Assembly (NCBI RefSeq): GCF_009362845.1
Contig: NZ_WHNW01000012.1
Span: 1-59,055 of the forward strand
From: Ostreibacterium oceani
GTDB taxonomy: Bacteria; Pseudomonadota; Gammaproteobacteria; Cardiobacteriales; Ostreibacteriaceae
Length of the DNA stretch: 59,055 bases
Direction of reading: 5' to 3'
Under the pieces are notes generated by a model. That model ran no database searches and had not been told where the DNA came from. It was given only the letters and a program-made list of their open reading frames with translations. Below, piece after piece: positions 8,919-18,647 of this stretch. The position numbers were made by a program, and so were the translations under genes. Within the stretch, counting starts at the first letter, position 1. Each line of letters opens with the position of its first letter.

Positions 8919-9781
8919 GGGTGATCAACCATTTGTTTAAACGGATGGACTGCATCGACTGAAAACACTTTATCGATGGATTGAATGTGTCGGACGGGTT
9001 GCACACCCATCACGGCATTGGTTACAAAAACGGCATCGGCTCGCGCCAGCATCTGATAATCAATCGGCATCACCGCGACATCGATGTTTTTTTCTTGGCA
9101 TTTATCCAATAAGTGGGCGCGCATCGTCCCTGCAACACCCGCTTGGGTTAAATCTGGTGTTAACAAGCGGCGGTCTGCGACTAAAAACACATTACTGATA
9201 AGCCCTTCGATTAGCAGCCCTGTCGTATCAAACAAAAGCCCTTCGTGATAATCTTTATCCGCTGGCTCGCGCCTAGCTAGCACATACTCTAGGCGATTGC
9301 AGTGCTTCATGCCTGCCAATACAGGCTGCTGCGCCAATTTCATCTGACAAATACGCACATTAAGCCCTTGGTACAGGGCGCTATTATACGCATACGGAGA
9401 CACCGAGTAGCTGAAATAGCACGGCTGTGAGTCAATGCTTTGATAACCCCGCATGCCTTCGCCTCTAGACAATATCAATTTAATCACCACATAACGAGAA
9501 TCTGAACAGGGGATGTCCGTCAATGCTTGCTGGATAATCGCTTCAAAGTCGGCTTTCGTTAACAATGGCATCCCGAGACGTTGACAGCCGCTAGACAACC
9601 GCCGCCAATGATAATCGCGCTGGTGTACGCGCCCGTCAATCACCAGCATCGTTTCAAAAATACCATCGCCATATTGCACCAAGCTATCATTGTGGGTGTA
9701 CGTTTGGATAACTTTAAACGGCGGCGCTTTAAGCGACTGGGCTTTAAGCGGCTGAGATTTAGAAGGCTGAATAGCAGACAT
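8903..9781 (-). CDS. pabC: aminodeoxychorismate lyase
   Basis: PabC converts 4-amino-4-deoxychorismate to p-aminobenzoate and pyruvate with PLP, for folate synthesis. This class IV PLP-fold protein of 292 aa shows QYGDGIFETMLVIDGRV near the N-terminus. The lysine region GMKHCNRLEYVLARRE, the ISNVFLV segment and AGVAGTMRAHLLDKC follow. The first 25 residues contain a local LKAQ/SLKAPPFK-type duplication. Its ATG overlaps the pabB stop by one base and its end overlaps mltG, so translation is probably coupled along the operon. Confidence 0.92.
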   Translation of the reverse strand: MSAIQPSKSQPLKAQSLKAPPFKVIQTYTHNDSLVQYGDGIFETMLVIDGRVHQRDYHWRRLSSGCQRLGMPLLTKADFEAIIQQALTDIPCSDSRYVVIKLILSRGEGMRGYQSIDSQPCYFSYSVSPYAYNSALYQGLNVRICQMKLAQQPVLAGMKHCNRLEYVLARREPADKDYHEGLLFDTTGLLIEGLISNVFLVADRRLLTPDLTQAGVAGTMRAHLLDKCQEKNIDVAVMPIDYQMLARADAVFVTNAVMGVQPVRHIQSIDKVFSVDAVHPFKQMVDHPCADF

Positions 9782-11130
9782 TATCGCTCCAATGCTTTGA
9801 GTAAGCCTTTGGCCTTGTTTCGTGTTTCCGCCAATTCTGATTCGGCAACAGAGTCATAAACAACGCCCGCGCCTGCACGAAACAAAACCCCATCATTATG
9901 GCACGCAAACGAGCGAATCAAAATATTGGTATCCATATCGCCGTTGTGATTAACATAACCAACAGAGCCCGTATAAACACCGCGGTAGGTTTGTTCTAAT
10001 TCGTGGATAATTTCCATACATCGGACTTTGGGGCAGCCCGTTATTGTACCACCAGGAAACACAGCACGAATCACGTCTGCAGGCGTTATATCATCACGTA
10101 ATTGCCCCACGACATTCGACACAATATGATGCACGTGTGCATAGGATTCAATCACCATTAATTCATCCACGGTGACGGTACCTGCTTGACAAATGCGGCC
10201 CAAATCATTGCGCTCTAAGTCGATTAGCATAATATGCTCGGCGCGTTCTTTAAAATGTCCTAGCAGCTCCGTTGAAAAGGCTTTATCTGTCACTTCACTG
10301 TCGCCTCTGGGGCGTGTGCCAGCGATGGGGCGTGTTTCAGCGCGTCCATTGGTTACCGAAACCAACCGCTCTGGCGAAGACGATACAATAGAAACACCCG
10401 GCAAATGACAACTCGCCGCAAACGGTGCGGGATTATTCTGTCGAAGCTGAGTATAAAGTTGGTCGGTCGCGGTTTGTGGCATCGCAAACTGCCACGCTCT
10501 GGATAAATTAACCTGAAAAACATCGCCTTCGATGATGTAGTTTCTTGATTTTTCAACCCCTGATAAAAAACGACTTGGCTCATCCTCTTGGAGGTTAATC
10601 AGCGGCAACGGATTCGCTGCGATGGCTTCTGCCGCTGCTGCCACCTTTGCTGCTGTCAGGCGAACACAGTCAACACAGTCAGCCATTGTTTGCAGTGCGG
10701 CATTAGCGTCACCACCATCAACGACCAAGTAAGTCAGTTTCGCGACATGGTCAACGACAATTGCCGCAGGGCAGCGTGCCGCAAAAGCCACAGGATAAGG
10801 CGGTGGCGTGAGCGATAAGCTGGGTTCAATCTGCTCGGCAAGCTCATAGGCAAAAAAAACAAACCAGCCACCGCGAAAAGGAATATGCGCTGGGATACTG
10901 GCATCTGCTTGCGCTTGATGCGCCAACCAATTTTCATTAAAGCCGGCTAAGAAATCCGCCTCGCTAGGATGCGTTAATGCATGGGTTTCGCTGGGGCGAT
11001 AAAACAGCAGGCTGTAACGCCCTGTTTTGTCGTTTTTAGCAACAGATTCAAGCAAATAAGGAAATTTATCTGGCCATCGCTGGTGCAGTTGACACACATC
11101 AACTTCGCCCGCTAACTGCTGATATGCCAT
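9781..11130 (-). CDS. pabB: aminodeoxychorismate synthase component I
   Basis: PabB makes 4-amino-4-deoxychorismate from chorismate using ammonia from PabA. The 449-aa product has the chorismate-binding core: EGDVFQVNLSRAW, RPIAGTRPRG, DLERNDLGRIC and GGTITGCPKVRCMEIIHELE. It ends in AETRNKAKGLLKALER. No PabA domain is fused and no pabA is seen in the window. It lies between fabF and pabC, where many relatives have only pabC. Confidence 0.92.
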   Translation of the reverse strand: MAYQQLAGEVDVCQLHQRWPDKFPYLLESVAKNDKTGRYSLLFYRPSETHALTHPSEADFLAGFNENWLAHQAQADASIPAHIPFRGGWFVFFAYELAEQIEPSLSLTPPPYPVAFAARCPAAIVVDHVAKLTYLVVDGGDANAALQTMADCVDCVRLTAAKVAAAAEAIAANPLPLINLQEDEPSRFLSGVEKSRNYIIEGDVFQVNLSRAWQFAMPQTATDQLYTQLRQNNPAPFAASCHLPGVSIVSSSPERLVSVTNGRAETRPIAGTRPRGDSEVTDKAFSTELLGHFKERAEHIMLIDLERNDLGRICQAGTVTVDELMVIESYAHVHHIVSNVVGQLRDDITPADVIRAVFPGGTITGCPKVRCMEIIHELEQTYRGVYTGSVGYVNHNGDMDTNILIRSFACHNDGVLFRAGAGVVYDSVAESELAETRNKAKGLLKALER

Positions 11131-11145
11131 GATTTAATCAATCCA

Positions 11146-12387
11146 CTAATCTGAGAATTTTTTAATCAGCAAAGAGCCATTGGTTCCACCAAAACCAAAC
11201 GAATTCGACAGTGCATAATTTATCTGACTGTCTTTTGCCGTATTCGCGACCAAGTCAATATCAAAATCTGGCTCAGGTGAATCTAGGTTAATCGTTGGTG
11301 GCGCAACATTGTGATTAACGGCTAAAGTCGTAAAAATTGCCTCAATCGCACCCGCTGCGCCCAAGGCATGGCCTGTCATTGATTTGGTTGAGCTCATTTT
11401 TAATTGGCTAGTCTCTCCGTTGAATAGTTGCTTGACTGCCAAAAATTCGGCGCGGTCACCTAGTGGCGTTGATGTCCCATGTGCATTAATGTAATCTACT
11501 GACTGGACATCAATACTGGCATCTTTGACGGCATTCGCCATTGCACGCCGTGCACCGTCGCCATTCTCAGGCGGCGTCGTGATATGGTAGGCATCGCTAC
11601 TCATTCCAAACCCAACCAGTTCGGCATAAATATTAGCGCCTCGTGCTTTGGCTGTCTCTAACTCCTCTAGCATAATAATGCCTGCGGCATCGGACAATAC
11701 AAAACCGTCACGGTCTTTGTCCCACGGACGACTGGCCGCCGCTGGATTATCGTTTCTTGTTGATAGCGCCCGCGCAGCGGCAAACCCGGCAATACCCATG
11801 GCACAGGATGACATTTCTGCACCACCAGCCAGCATCATATCGACTTCGCCGTACTGAATCATACGAAACGCTTGGCCAATACTATGCGTCCCTGACGTAC
11901 AGGCTGTTACGGTGGATAAACTCGGACCTTTGATGCCATACGCCATCGAGACATGCCCAGCGGCCATATTGATGATACTACGTGGTACGTAAAATGGCGA
12001 TACTCGTCTTGCCCCTTTGTCAACGAAGGTTTGATAGCCTTCGACAATCCCTGGCAAGCCGCCAATGCCAGCACCAATAATGACGCCAGCGCGTTCGCTA
12101 TTTTCGTCATTCACGATATAGCCACTATCCTGCACGGCCTCATGCGCTGCAACCAATGCATACTGAATGAATAAATCCATTTTACGAATTTCTTTGGCGT
12201 CGATGATACCCGTTGCGTCAAAGTTTTTGACTTCGCCGCAAAATTGGACGGACAAATCGCTAGGGTCGTAACTTGCAATGGTTGCAATGCCGCTTTGTCC
12301 ATTAAGCAAACCTGACCAAGTAGCTGGCACGGAATTTGCCAAGGGCGTGACTGCACCTAATCCTGTAATGACAACACGTTTTTTCAT
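11146..12387 (-). CDS. fabF: beta-ketoacyl-ACP synthase II
   Basis: FabF elongates acyl-ACP with malonyl-ACP. The start is placed at ATG 12387, giving MKKRVVITGLGAVTPL, which matches family starts. The nine residues available upstream do not. The 413-aa protein has the Cys-His-His triad: TACTSGTHSIG, NAHGTSTPLGD and TGHALGAAGAIE. It ends in SNSFGFGGTN. It is separated from acpP by a strong terminator-like palindrome, so it is probably expressed at a lower level than acpP. Confidence 0.95.
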   Translation of the reverse strand: MKKRVVITGLGAVTPLANSVPATWSGLLNGQSGIATIASYDPSDLSVQFCGEVKNFDATGIIDAKEIRKMDLFIQYALVAAHEAVQDSGYIVNDENSERAGVIIGAGIGGLPGIVEGYQTFVDKGARRVSPFYVPRSIINMAAGHVSMAYGIKGPSLSTVTACTSGTHSIGQAFRMIQYGEVDMMLAGGAEMSSCAMGIAGFAAARALSTRNDNPAAASRPWDKDRDGFVLSDAAGIIMLEELETAKARGANIYAELVGFGMSSDAYHITTPPENGDGARRAMANAVKDASIDVQSVDYINAHGTSTPLGDRAEFLAVKQLFNGETSQLKMSSTKSMTGHALGAAGAIEAIFTTLAVNHNVAPPTINLDSPEPDFDIDLVANTAKDSQINYALSNSFGFGGTNGSLLIKKFSD

Positions 12388-12408
12388 GATAATACCACCG
12401 CCGATATA

Positions 12409-12448
12409 AATCAAAAAGCAGACTAGTCAACTAGTCTGCTTTTTGATT
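12409..12448 (-). terminator. long palindrome between acpP and fabF
   Basis: AATCAAAAAGCAGACTAGT (12409-12427) and its exact complement (12430-12448) form a 19-bp perfect stem with a two-base centre and T runs on both strands. It lies between the acpP stop and the fabF start. On the minus strand it should act as an intrinsic terminator or attenuator that lets only part of the acpP transcription into fabF. Confidence 0.8.
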
Positions 12449-12508
12449 CATTAAACTGTTAACTGACTATAAAACAATACGCAACCGAAATGCTAGCCAG
12501 TTACCGCA

Positions 12509-12745
12509 TTAAGCGGCATTTGCATCGATTTGATCAATCGCAGACTGAACGGTTGTGATTTTTTCCGCTTGGTCATCTTCGATAGTGATATCGAACTCAG
12601 TCTCTAAGTCCATCACTAACTCAACCAAATCCAAAGAATCTGCGCCCAAATCATCAATAAAGTGTGATTCATTTTTAATCGCGCTTTCCTCGACACTAAG
12701 ACGCTCTGCAATAACTTTTTTAACCCGTTCTTCAATGCTGCTCAT
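12509..12745 (-). CDS. acpP: acyl carrier protein
   Basis: AcpP carries growing acyl chains on a phosphopantetheine arm. The 78-aa acidic protein has the attachment serine in [18 protein letters not shown] and the usual start [16 protein letters not shown]. An AGAGGAAA lies upstream of the ATG. It is the first gene of the fabF-pabB-pabC-mltG-tmk block. The fabG-fabD-fabH block that usually precedes it is about 27 kb away at 39.6-42.6 kb. Confidence 0.97.
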   Translation of the reverse strand: MSSIEERVKKVIAERLSVEESAIKNESHFIDDLGADSLDLVELVMDLETEFDITIEDDQAEKITTVQSAIDQIDANAA

Positions 12746-13020
12746 GTTGGTGTTTCCTCTGTTGGTTTAAAATTCATCCTATTGTAATAAAACTTTGCCA
12801 ATTGTGCCACGATTTTTTCGCATCTATTTCGTATCTATTTTTGTATCTAAACAGATTGGCTACCGCTAACAAGTATTCGGCATGCTTAATCTGTCCAAAA
12901 TATCATGTAGCAAGTAAGTAGCAAGTAACAACTGACGGCAAGTATTCCAACAATACGTTTTTATAGCGATGATAAAAGGATAGAAAAGGAAATAAGAAAA
13001 AACTGGCGGGGGGAATTAAA

Positions 13021-13096
<76 letters not shown>

Positions 13097-13109
13097 TCAC
13101 GAAGTGCGT

Positions 13110-13138
13110 ATTATATAAATCTAGTTTTCTTTTGTAAA
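13110..13138 (-). promoter_or_regulatory. sigma-70 promoter of tRNA-Thr
   Basis: On the minus strand TTTACA (13138-13133) and TATAAT (13115-13110) are separated by exactly 17 bp. The -10 box ends 13 bp before the mature tRNA 5' end. Confidence 0.75.
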
Positions 13139-13259
13139 GCACTGTTATCTTATTTTTCACCTGATTGCGACTAATTATTGCCGCTACATGGTTGATACAT
13201 GGCTTACATATGGCTTGCACAGGGCTAATACCCTAGATAATTGATGATAATCCATAGAC

Positions 13260-13296
13260 AAAAAGGGCGGTTAGTGGCTTAAAAACTAACCGCCCC
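13260..13296 (-). terminator. intrinsic terminator
   Basis: GGGCGGTTAGT (13265-13275) and ACTAACCGCCC (13285-13295) form an 11-bp perfect stem with a 9-nt loop. On the minus strand the stem is followed by five T residues. No annotated gene lies between it and the small unit upstream, so it probably serves that unit. The stretch 13300-13350 nearby holds TTTCAATTGTC/TTTCAATTACC repeats. Confidence 0.8.
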
Positions 13297-13592
13297 ATAG
13301 GCTGCCCTGTAATTGTCTTTCAATTGTCTTTCAATTACCTTTCAATTACCTTGCACCGCCCCTTTGGTATAAGAAAGAAGCCCTAGCAAATGTAGGCGAA
13401 TAACCGCTTAGGTGCATTTAGGCGCTTCTACCGTGTCTTCGCGCAGCCGCAGTCGCTCTTGCCATGACCATTGCTGCCATCGCCGCGAACATCATCACGA
13501 GCAGAACAACTGCCAGCAAAAACAACCACGCTTTTAGATATAAAAAACCGCATGCAATTTCTCCATTTCATTCGTACAATCTATTAATTATA
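13260..13592 (-). other. candidate small transcription unit (small RNA or small peptide)
   Basis: A TATAAT box lies at 13592-13587 and a strong terminator at 13296-13260, both for minus-strand transcription. Between them are two overlapping small reading frames. One starts at ATG 13553, with GGAGA seven bases upstream, and would give 41 residues (13428-13553). The other, ending at 13418, encodes a hydrophobic run WLFLLAVVLLVMMFAAMAAM followed by an Arg-rich tail, but has no convincing start codon. I cannot decide between a membrane peptide and a noncoding RNA. No homologue is recognised. Confidence 0.35.
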
Positions 13593-13756
13593 CGCAATAA
13601 AAGGCGGCGATAAATTACCATTCATTAATATTTACTGACAGACTAAGTCTTATGAATTCGCTACATTTACATGACGTTACTACATTTCACGGGCTAGCTA
13701 ACTGCTGCGCATGGCAGGGTTAACCGTTGATTGACGCTAATTGACGCTGATTGACG

Positions 13757-14731
13757 TCAATCAATCACCCAACACGACAGATCCGTTGCAAACGCAAGCG
13801 CGCCTTGGTAATGCGCGCGGATGCCAGCCGTCATTGCTTCCATTCGATTCTGACTGCGGTTCATGAAGTGTGACAAGACCACTTTTTTGGCGTTGGCTTG
13901 TTTTGCAATACGCCCAATCGTCGTCGGCTTCATATGCAAAAACGCCCCTGCACCTTGTGTGTGCTCGTGAATCGCTGCATGCGCGACTAATAAATCAGTT
14001 CCCTTTGCGAGTCTTTCGAGCGTCTGGCGCTCACCGTTCATATCACCGCTGATGGTGACTGATTTGCCAGCCACATCAATACGCCACGCCATCGCAGGCA
14101 AAAACCCATGATTAACAGGAATGCCCGATATGTCGAGACCCGGCGCTGGTTTGGCTGTATACAGCGCATCACCACTGACAGGCACATCATGGGCAATATA
14201 ATTAAATGGTGTCTGACGATTCGCGTCAAAATACCCCGACAAATAAGGATACACACCACGTTCTTTATCAAATAATCTATCGACAAACACTGTCGAATTA
14301 ACCAATAAATCGCCTTTGCCTTGATTGTCTGGTCCATAAATTGGCAAATTCTGGGTCCTTTCAGTAAAAAATCCTGCCTTTACAAACACAGGGAAATCTG
14401 CAGAATGATCCACATGAAAATGGGTAAATAGCACCGCATCCAAGTCGGCCAAGTTAGCACCGCTTTGCTCAAAACGCCAAGCGCTTCCTCCACCCATATC
14501 AATCATCACTTTGGCTTTACCACCCACCCACAACAAGTAAGCAGTAGAAGCCCGCCCGTCATCAATCTCAGGCCCGCCAGAGCCTAATACTTGCAGCGCA
14601 ACGTTTGCCTGCTGGCAAGTTTGGCTTTGCGAGTCGTCTGCCCTGACAGGCGACACCAGCATAATCAGCATAACTAGCATCGCTAAAAACGAACCCCCAA
14701 CATACCCTAACCGCTGCCATACCATTTTCAT
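13757..14731 (-). CDS. periplasmic MBL-fold metallo-hydrolase
   Basis: A cleavable signal peptide (about residues 1-31, ending PVRA) precedes a metallo-beta-lactamase fold. The metal motif is HFHVDH in LDAVLFTHFHVDHSADFP. Later ligands are likely in PVNHGFLPAMAW, TISGDMNGE and LSHFMNRSQNR. At 324 aa it resembles RNase Z-like or arylsulfatase-like MBL hydrolases found in the periplasm. The substrate cannot be told from sequence. Short TTGACG(C/T)-type duplications follow the stop codon (13730-13760). Confidence 0.82.
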   Translation of the reverse strand: MKMVWQRLGYVGGSFLAMLVMLIMLVSPVRADDSQSQTCQQANVALQVLGSGGPEIDDGRASTAYLLWVGGKAKVMIDMGGGSAWRFEQSGANLADLDAVLFTHFHVDHSADFPVFVKAGFFTERTQNLPIYGPDNQGKGDLLVNSTVFVDRLFDKERGVYPYLSGYFDANRQTPFNYIAHDVPVSGDALYTAKPAPGLDISGIPVNHGFLPAMAWRIDVAGKSVTISGDMNGERQTLERLAKGTDLLVAHAAIHEHTQGAGAFLHMKPTTIGRIAKQANAKKVVLSHFMNRSQNRMEAMTAGIRAHYQGALAFATDLSCWVID

Positions 14732-14808
14732 ATTATACCGTCATCCATTTTATTTATTCGTTCATCGTATTGGTGCGTTCATCGTGTTGGTGCGCTCGTC
14801 ACACGTTG

Positions 14809-15255
14809 TCAATCTTCGATTCGCACCATCGCTTCTGCATTAATACAGTAACGCAATCCGCTAGGCGGCGGCCCATCAGGGAATACGTGCCCCAGATGCG
14901 CATCACAGACATTGCATTGCACTTCGATGCGTTGCATACCGTGCCGCGTATCGGCGATATATTTAATCGCGTTTTCCTGTATTGGCTGGGAAAAACTCGG
15001 CCAACCCGTGCCTGAGTCAAACTTTAAGCGTGCATCGAATAGCATTGCACCACAGCATACACAGGCGTATAACCCTGGGTGATGCAGGCCACAGGCGTCG
15101 CTACTAAATGGCGGCTCGGTACCGTGTTGCCGTGTAATGTAATACTGCGCTTCTGTCAGCATTTCTCGCCACTGAACGTCACTTTTTTCGACGCGCTGGG
15201 CGGGTGCCAAATTGCCCTGCTTTACTAATTCATTCACGCGATTCCAGTTCAACAT
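14809..15255 (-). CDS. msrB: peptide-methionine (R)-S-oxide reductase
   Basis: MsrB reduces methionine-R-sulfoxide in proteins. The 148-aa single-domain protein has two zinc CxxC pairs (CVCC and CNVC), the FDSGTGWPSF motif, HLGHVFPDGP and the catalytic cysteine in GLRYCINAEAM. No signal peptide is seen, so it is cytoplasmic. It lies downstream of putA on the same strand, separated by a 12-bp repeat array. Confidence 0.95.
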   Translation of the reverse strand: MLNWNRVNELVKQGNLAPAQRVEKSDVQWREMLTEAQYYITRQHGTEPPFSSDACGLHHPGLYACVCCGAMLFDARLKFDSGTGWPSFSQPIQENAIKYIADTRHGMQRIEVQCNVCDAHLGHVFPDGPPPSGLRYCINAEAMVRIED

Positions 15256-15294
15256 ATTTTGCCTGCCTAAATTTGATGTTAATTACCTATTACT

Positions 15295-15414
15295 GGCATT
15301 ACTACGGGCATTACTACGGGCATTACTACGGGCATTACTACGGGCATTACTACGGGCATTACTACGGGCATTGCTACGGGCATTGCTACGGGCATTATTA
15401 CGGGCATTGCTGCT
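15295..15414. repeat. about ten tandem copies of a 12-bp unit between putA and msrB
   Basis: Six exact GGCATTACTACG units (15295-15366) are followed by three variants with one or two changes and a degenerate tenth. There are no spacers. The array fills much of the 195-bp gap between putA and msrB. Reading frames across it (YYGH or RALL repeats) are by-products of the 12-bp period. Confidence 0.95.
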
Positions 15415-15450
15415 CATCTATTGCTTATCTATTGCTTATCTATTTATCAT

Positions 15451-18400
15451 CTATTGTTCACCCATAGCCAACAGCGTTGCATTGCCACCGATGGCGGTGA
15501 TGTTATTACTAATGGTTTTTTCATTAATAAAGCGCATCAAATAATGCGGGCCGCCCGCCTTTGGCCCTGTGCCTGACAATCCGTGTCCACCAAATGGATT
15601 GACACCAACAATCGCGCCAATCTGATTGCGGTTAATATAAATATTTCCTGCATCGATTTTACGAGCAACCGCCTCGTAAAATGTCTCGTTGCGAGAATGA
15701 ATACCAAAGGTCAGTCCATAGCCCGTGCTGTTAATTTCTGCAATCACGTCCTCTAAGCGCTGACGTTTAAAGCGGATCACATGCAAAATCGGTCCGAATT
15801 GTTCTTTTTCTAGTGCAGCAATCCCATCAATCTCAATGACAGTGGGTTGGATAAAGTAGCTGTCCGTTGGGCAGTCATCTGACAACGGCGTTTGGTAACG
15901 CAGGGTGTGGGTTTTGCCCATTTCATCGAGGTGGGCTTGCAAACCAACTTGCGCACGGTTTTCAATCACACTACCAACATCGGTTTGATAGTGTTCTGGA
16001 TTGCCTAAGCGTAATTCGGCCATCGCACCTTGGAGCAATGCTAAGGTTCTATCGGCAATTTCTTCTTGCAAATACAGCACACGCAACGCCGAGCAACGCT
16101 GCCCCGCCGAGGTGAATGCGGACTCAATCACATCTTTGACGACTTGCTCAGGCAATGAAGTGGAGTCAACAATCATCGCGTTTTGCCCGCCCGTTTCGGC
16201 AATCAACGGCACAATCGGCCCTTCGCGATTTGCCAGCGTTTGATTAATGCGCCGCGCCGTTGCTGTCGAACCCGTGAAACACACGCCATCAACCCGCACA
16301 TCTTCCATTGCTTGCTGCCCAATGACCGAGCCTTTGCCACAAATCAGGTGCAATACATTGGTCGGCACGCCCGCTTCGTGCATCAATTGTACCGCGCGAT
16401 AAGCGATTAAATTAGTCGGCTCAGCTGGCTTTGCCAGTACCGCATTGCCTGTTACCAATGCCGCCACGACTTGCCCTGTAAAAATAGCCAACGGGAAATT
16501 CCAAGGGCTAACACAAAAGAAAACCCCGCGCCCCGTCATATGCAGTTCGTTAGTTTCACCCGTAGGGCCTGGTAATACGGTGGGTGCTGGCCAGTTTTTC
16601 AGTGCTTCGTTGGCATAATATCGACAAAAATCAACCGCCTCTCGCACTTCATCAATGCCATCTTGCAGTGTTTTTCCTGCTTCTCGCGTACACAGCGCAA
16701 TTAATTCGTGTTGGTTTGTCTCAAATAAGTCTGCAATGCGATCAAGCACCGCCGCCCGTTCGCTGGTCGGGCGCTTGGACCATTTTTGCCAACTTTGTTT
16801 GGCGCTGGCAATGGCCGTATTTAATAGCGCATCATCCGCAAAACTCACCGTACCAACAGCCTGCTGAAGGTTATACGGGCTATTGACTGCCAATGGCGCC
16901 TGTACTGCGACGGTTTTCCCATCGACAATCGATGCGCCATCATAGGTTTTTGCATAATGCGAGCGCACAGCGCCAATGAACGGTTCGCGTTGACAGGCGA
17001 TATGCAAATTAAGCCCAGCAGAGTTTTGTCGATTGGCAAAAATCTCTGTTGGTTTCGCAATCGCCGTATTATAAAAACTGGCATATTGTCTGACTTCGCG
17101 AACGGGGTGCACCGCCAGCTGTGATACTGGCGTTTTCGGATCGATTAGCTTGTGCACAAATGACGTATTCGCTCCGTTTTCTAGCAGCCTGCGAACCAAA
17201 TAAGGCAGCAAGTCTTTGTGTGCACCAACGGGTGCATAAATCCGACAATTCAATTCAGGGTGTCTAGTCAGGACTTCGTTATACAGTTCTTCCCCCATGC
17301 CATGTAGCCGCTGAAATTCAAAGCGATGGTTGTGATGCGCCTTGGCAAACGACAAAATACTCAACACGGTTTGTGCGTTATGGGTGGCAAATTGTGGGTA
17401 AATCGTCTCGTGCGCGGTAGCCAACAAATAATTAGCACACGCCAGATATGACACATCCGTGTTCGCCTTGCGAGTGAACACAGGATAGCCTGTCAGCCCC
17501 ATTTGCTGGGCGAGTTTGATTTCGCTATCCCAATAAGCGCCCTTGACCAGGCGCACAGGAATGGTCTTTTTCTGCGCCTTGGCAAGCAAATGAATCCAAT
17601 GCAACACAGGCAGCGCGCGACTGGCGTATGCTTGCACGACCAAACCAAACCCATTCCAGTCTTGGCAAACCTCGGCGCATAGGACTTTTTTAAATAAATG
17701 TAACGACAGCTCTAGTCTGTCCATTTCTTCTGCATCAATCGTGACTTGTACGTTGTTATGTCTCGCGTGAGCAACCAGTGCAACCACGGTCTCATAAAGC
17801 TCTGACAATACCCGCTCACGCTGCGACTCTTCGTAGCGAGGGTGTAGCGCCGATAATTTAATGGAGATATTGGGACGCGCGGCATCGCCTTTATAATGAT
17901 GCGCTCCCAATGCACTAATCGCATCATAATAGCTTTGGTAGTAACGCGTTGCATCGGCTGCCGTAATCGCAGCTTCGCCCAACATATCAAAGGAATGCGT
18001 GTAGCCCAGTTTTCTATCGTCGTCCGCTTCGTTGAGGGCTTCTTTGATCGTGCGCCCCAAAACGAACTGCTTACCCATGATTTTCATCGCTTGGTTCATC
18101 GCGGTGCGGATAACGGGCTCGCCTAGACGATCAATTAATCGCCCTAGCGCCGTCCCTGGGTTTTCTTCGTTTTTCTTACCCCAACGGGTGACTTTGCCCG
18201 ATAGCATCAACCCCCAAGTCGATGCATTGACAAATAATGAATCGCTTTTACTTAGGTGCTTGTCCCACTCGGCACTGGACAGTTTATCCTCAATTAGCGC
18301 ATCGGCCGTTTCGCTATCAGGAATGCGCAATAACGCCTCTGCCAAACACATCAGCGTGATGCCCTCTTCAGTATCTAGGCTATATTCTTGTAAGAAATTA

Positions 18401-18612
18401 TCAATACCACTGCCACGCCCTGCTGTTTTTCGAACCGTTGTAATCAGGCCTTCAACATCAGATTTCAAGGTATCTAGGTGCTTGTCATCCTGATTTATCG
18501 TTGCTAACAAGGAATCCATGTAGGTATTTTCGTCCACGATATAATTCTGGCTCAATGCTGACAACAAGGTGTCGGCATCGGTAAAATTGGCAAGCATTTT
18601 GGGGGTAATCAT
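15451..18612 (-). CDS. putA: bifunctional proline dehydrogenase / L-glutamate gamma-semialdehyde dehydrogenase
   Basis: PutA oxidises proline to glutamate in two steps. The N-terminal FAD-dependent TIM barrel shows VRLVKGAYWDSEIKLAQ and RLLENGANTSFVH. The C-terminal aldehyde dehydrogenase has AETGGQNAMIVD, the catalytic cysteine in AGQRCSALRVLYL, and EQFGPILHVIRF. The start at ATG 18612 is preferred because TAGGTGG lies five bases upstream, giving 1053 aa. The N-terminal ribbon-helix-helix DNA-binding domain of E. coli-type PutA is absent, so the protein should not regulate its own gene. Confidence 0.93.
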   Translation of the reverse strand: MITPKMLANFTDADTLLSALSQNYIVDENTYMDSLLATINQDDKHLDTLKSDVEGLITTVRKTAGRGSGIDNFLQEYSLDTEEGITLMCLAEALLRIPDSETADALIEDKLSSAEWDKHLSKSDSLFVNASTWGLMLSGKVTRWGKKNEENPGTALGRLIDRLGEPVIRTAMNQAMKIMGKQFVLGRTIKEALNEADDDRKLGYTHSFDMLGEAAITAADATRYYQSYYDAISALGAHHYKGDAARPNISIKLSALHPRYEESQRERVLSELYETVVALVAHARHNNVQVTIDAEEMDRLELSLHLFKKVLCAEVCQDWNGFGLVVQAYASRALPVLHWIHLLAKAQKKTIPVRLVKGAYWDSEIKLAQQMGLTGYPVFTRKANTDVSYLACANYLLATAHETIYPQFATHNAQTVLSILSFAKAHHNHRFEFQRLHGMGEELYNEVLTRHPELNCRIYAPVGAHKDLLPYLVRRLLENGANTSFVHKLIDPKTPVSQLAVHPVREVRQYASFYNTAIAKPTEIFANRQNSAGLNLHIACQREPFIGAVRSHYAKTYDGASIVDGKTVAVQAPLAVNSPYNLQQAVGTVSFADDALLNTAIASAKQSWQKWSKRPTSERAAVLDRIADLFETNQHELIALCTREAGKTLQDGIDEVREAVDFCRYYANEALKNWPAPTVLPGPTGETNELHMTGRGVFFCVSPWNFPLAIFTGQVVAALVTGNAVLAKPAEPTNLIAYRAVQLMHEAGVPTNVLHLICGKGSVIGQQAMEDVRVDGVCFTGSTATARRINQTLANREGPIVPLIAETGGQNAMIVDSTSLPEQVVKDVIESAFTSAGQRCSALRVLYLQEEIADRTLALLQGAMAELRLGNPEHYQTDVGSVIENRAQVGLQAHLDEMGKTHTLRYQTPLSDDCPTDSYFIQPTVIEIDGIAALEKEQFGPILHVIRFKRQRLEDVIAEINSTGYGLTFGIHSRNETFYEAVARKIDAGNIYINRNQIGAIVGVNPFGGHGLSGTGPKAGGPHYLMRFINEKTISNNITAIGGNATLLAMGEQ

Positions 18613-18647
18613 AAGCCACCTAAGCAATAAAATGAGTGAATAAGAAG

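Noticed and set aside
15204-15544. Open frames encoding YYGH or RALL repeats
   Set aside because: They are the translation of the 12-bp intergenic array in two frames, overlap msrB and putA on the other strand, and have no ribosome-binding site.
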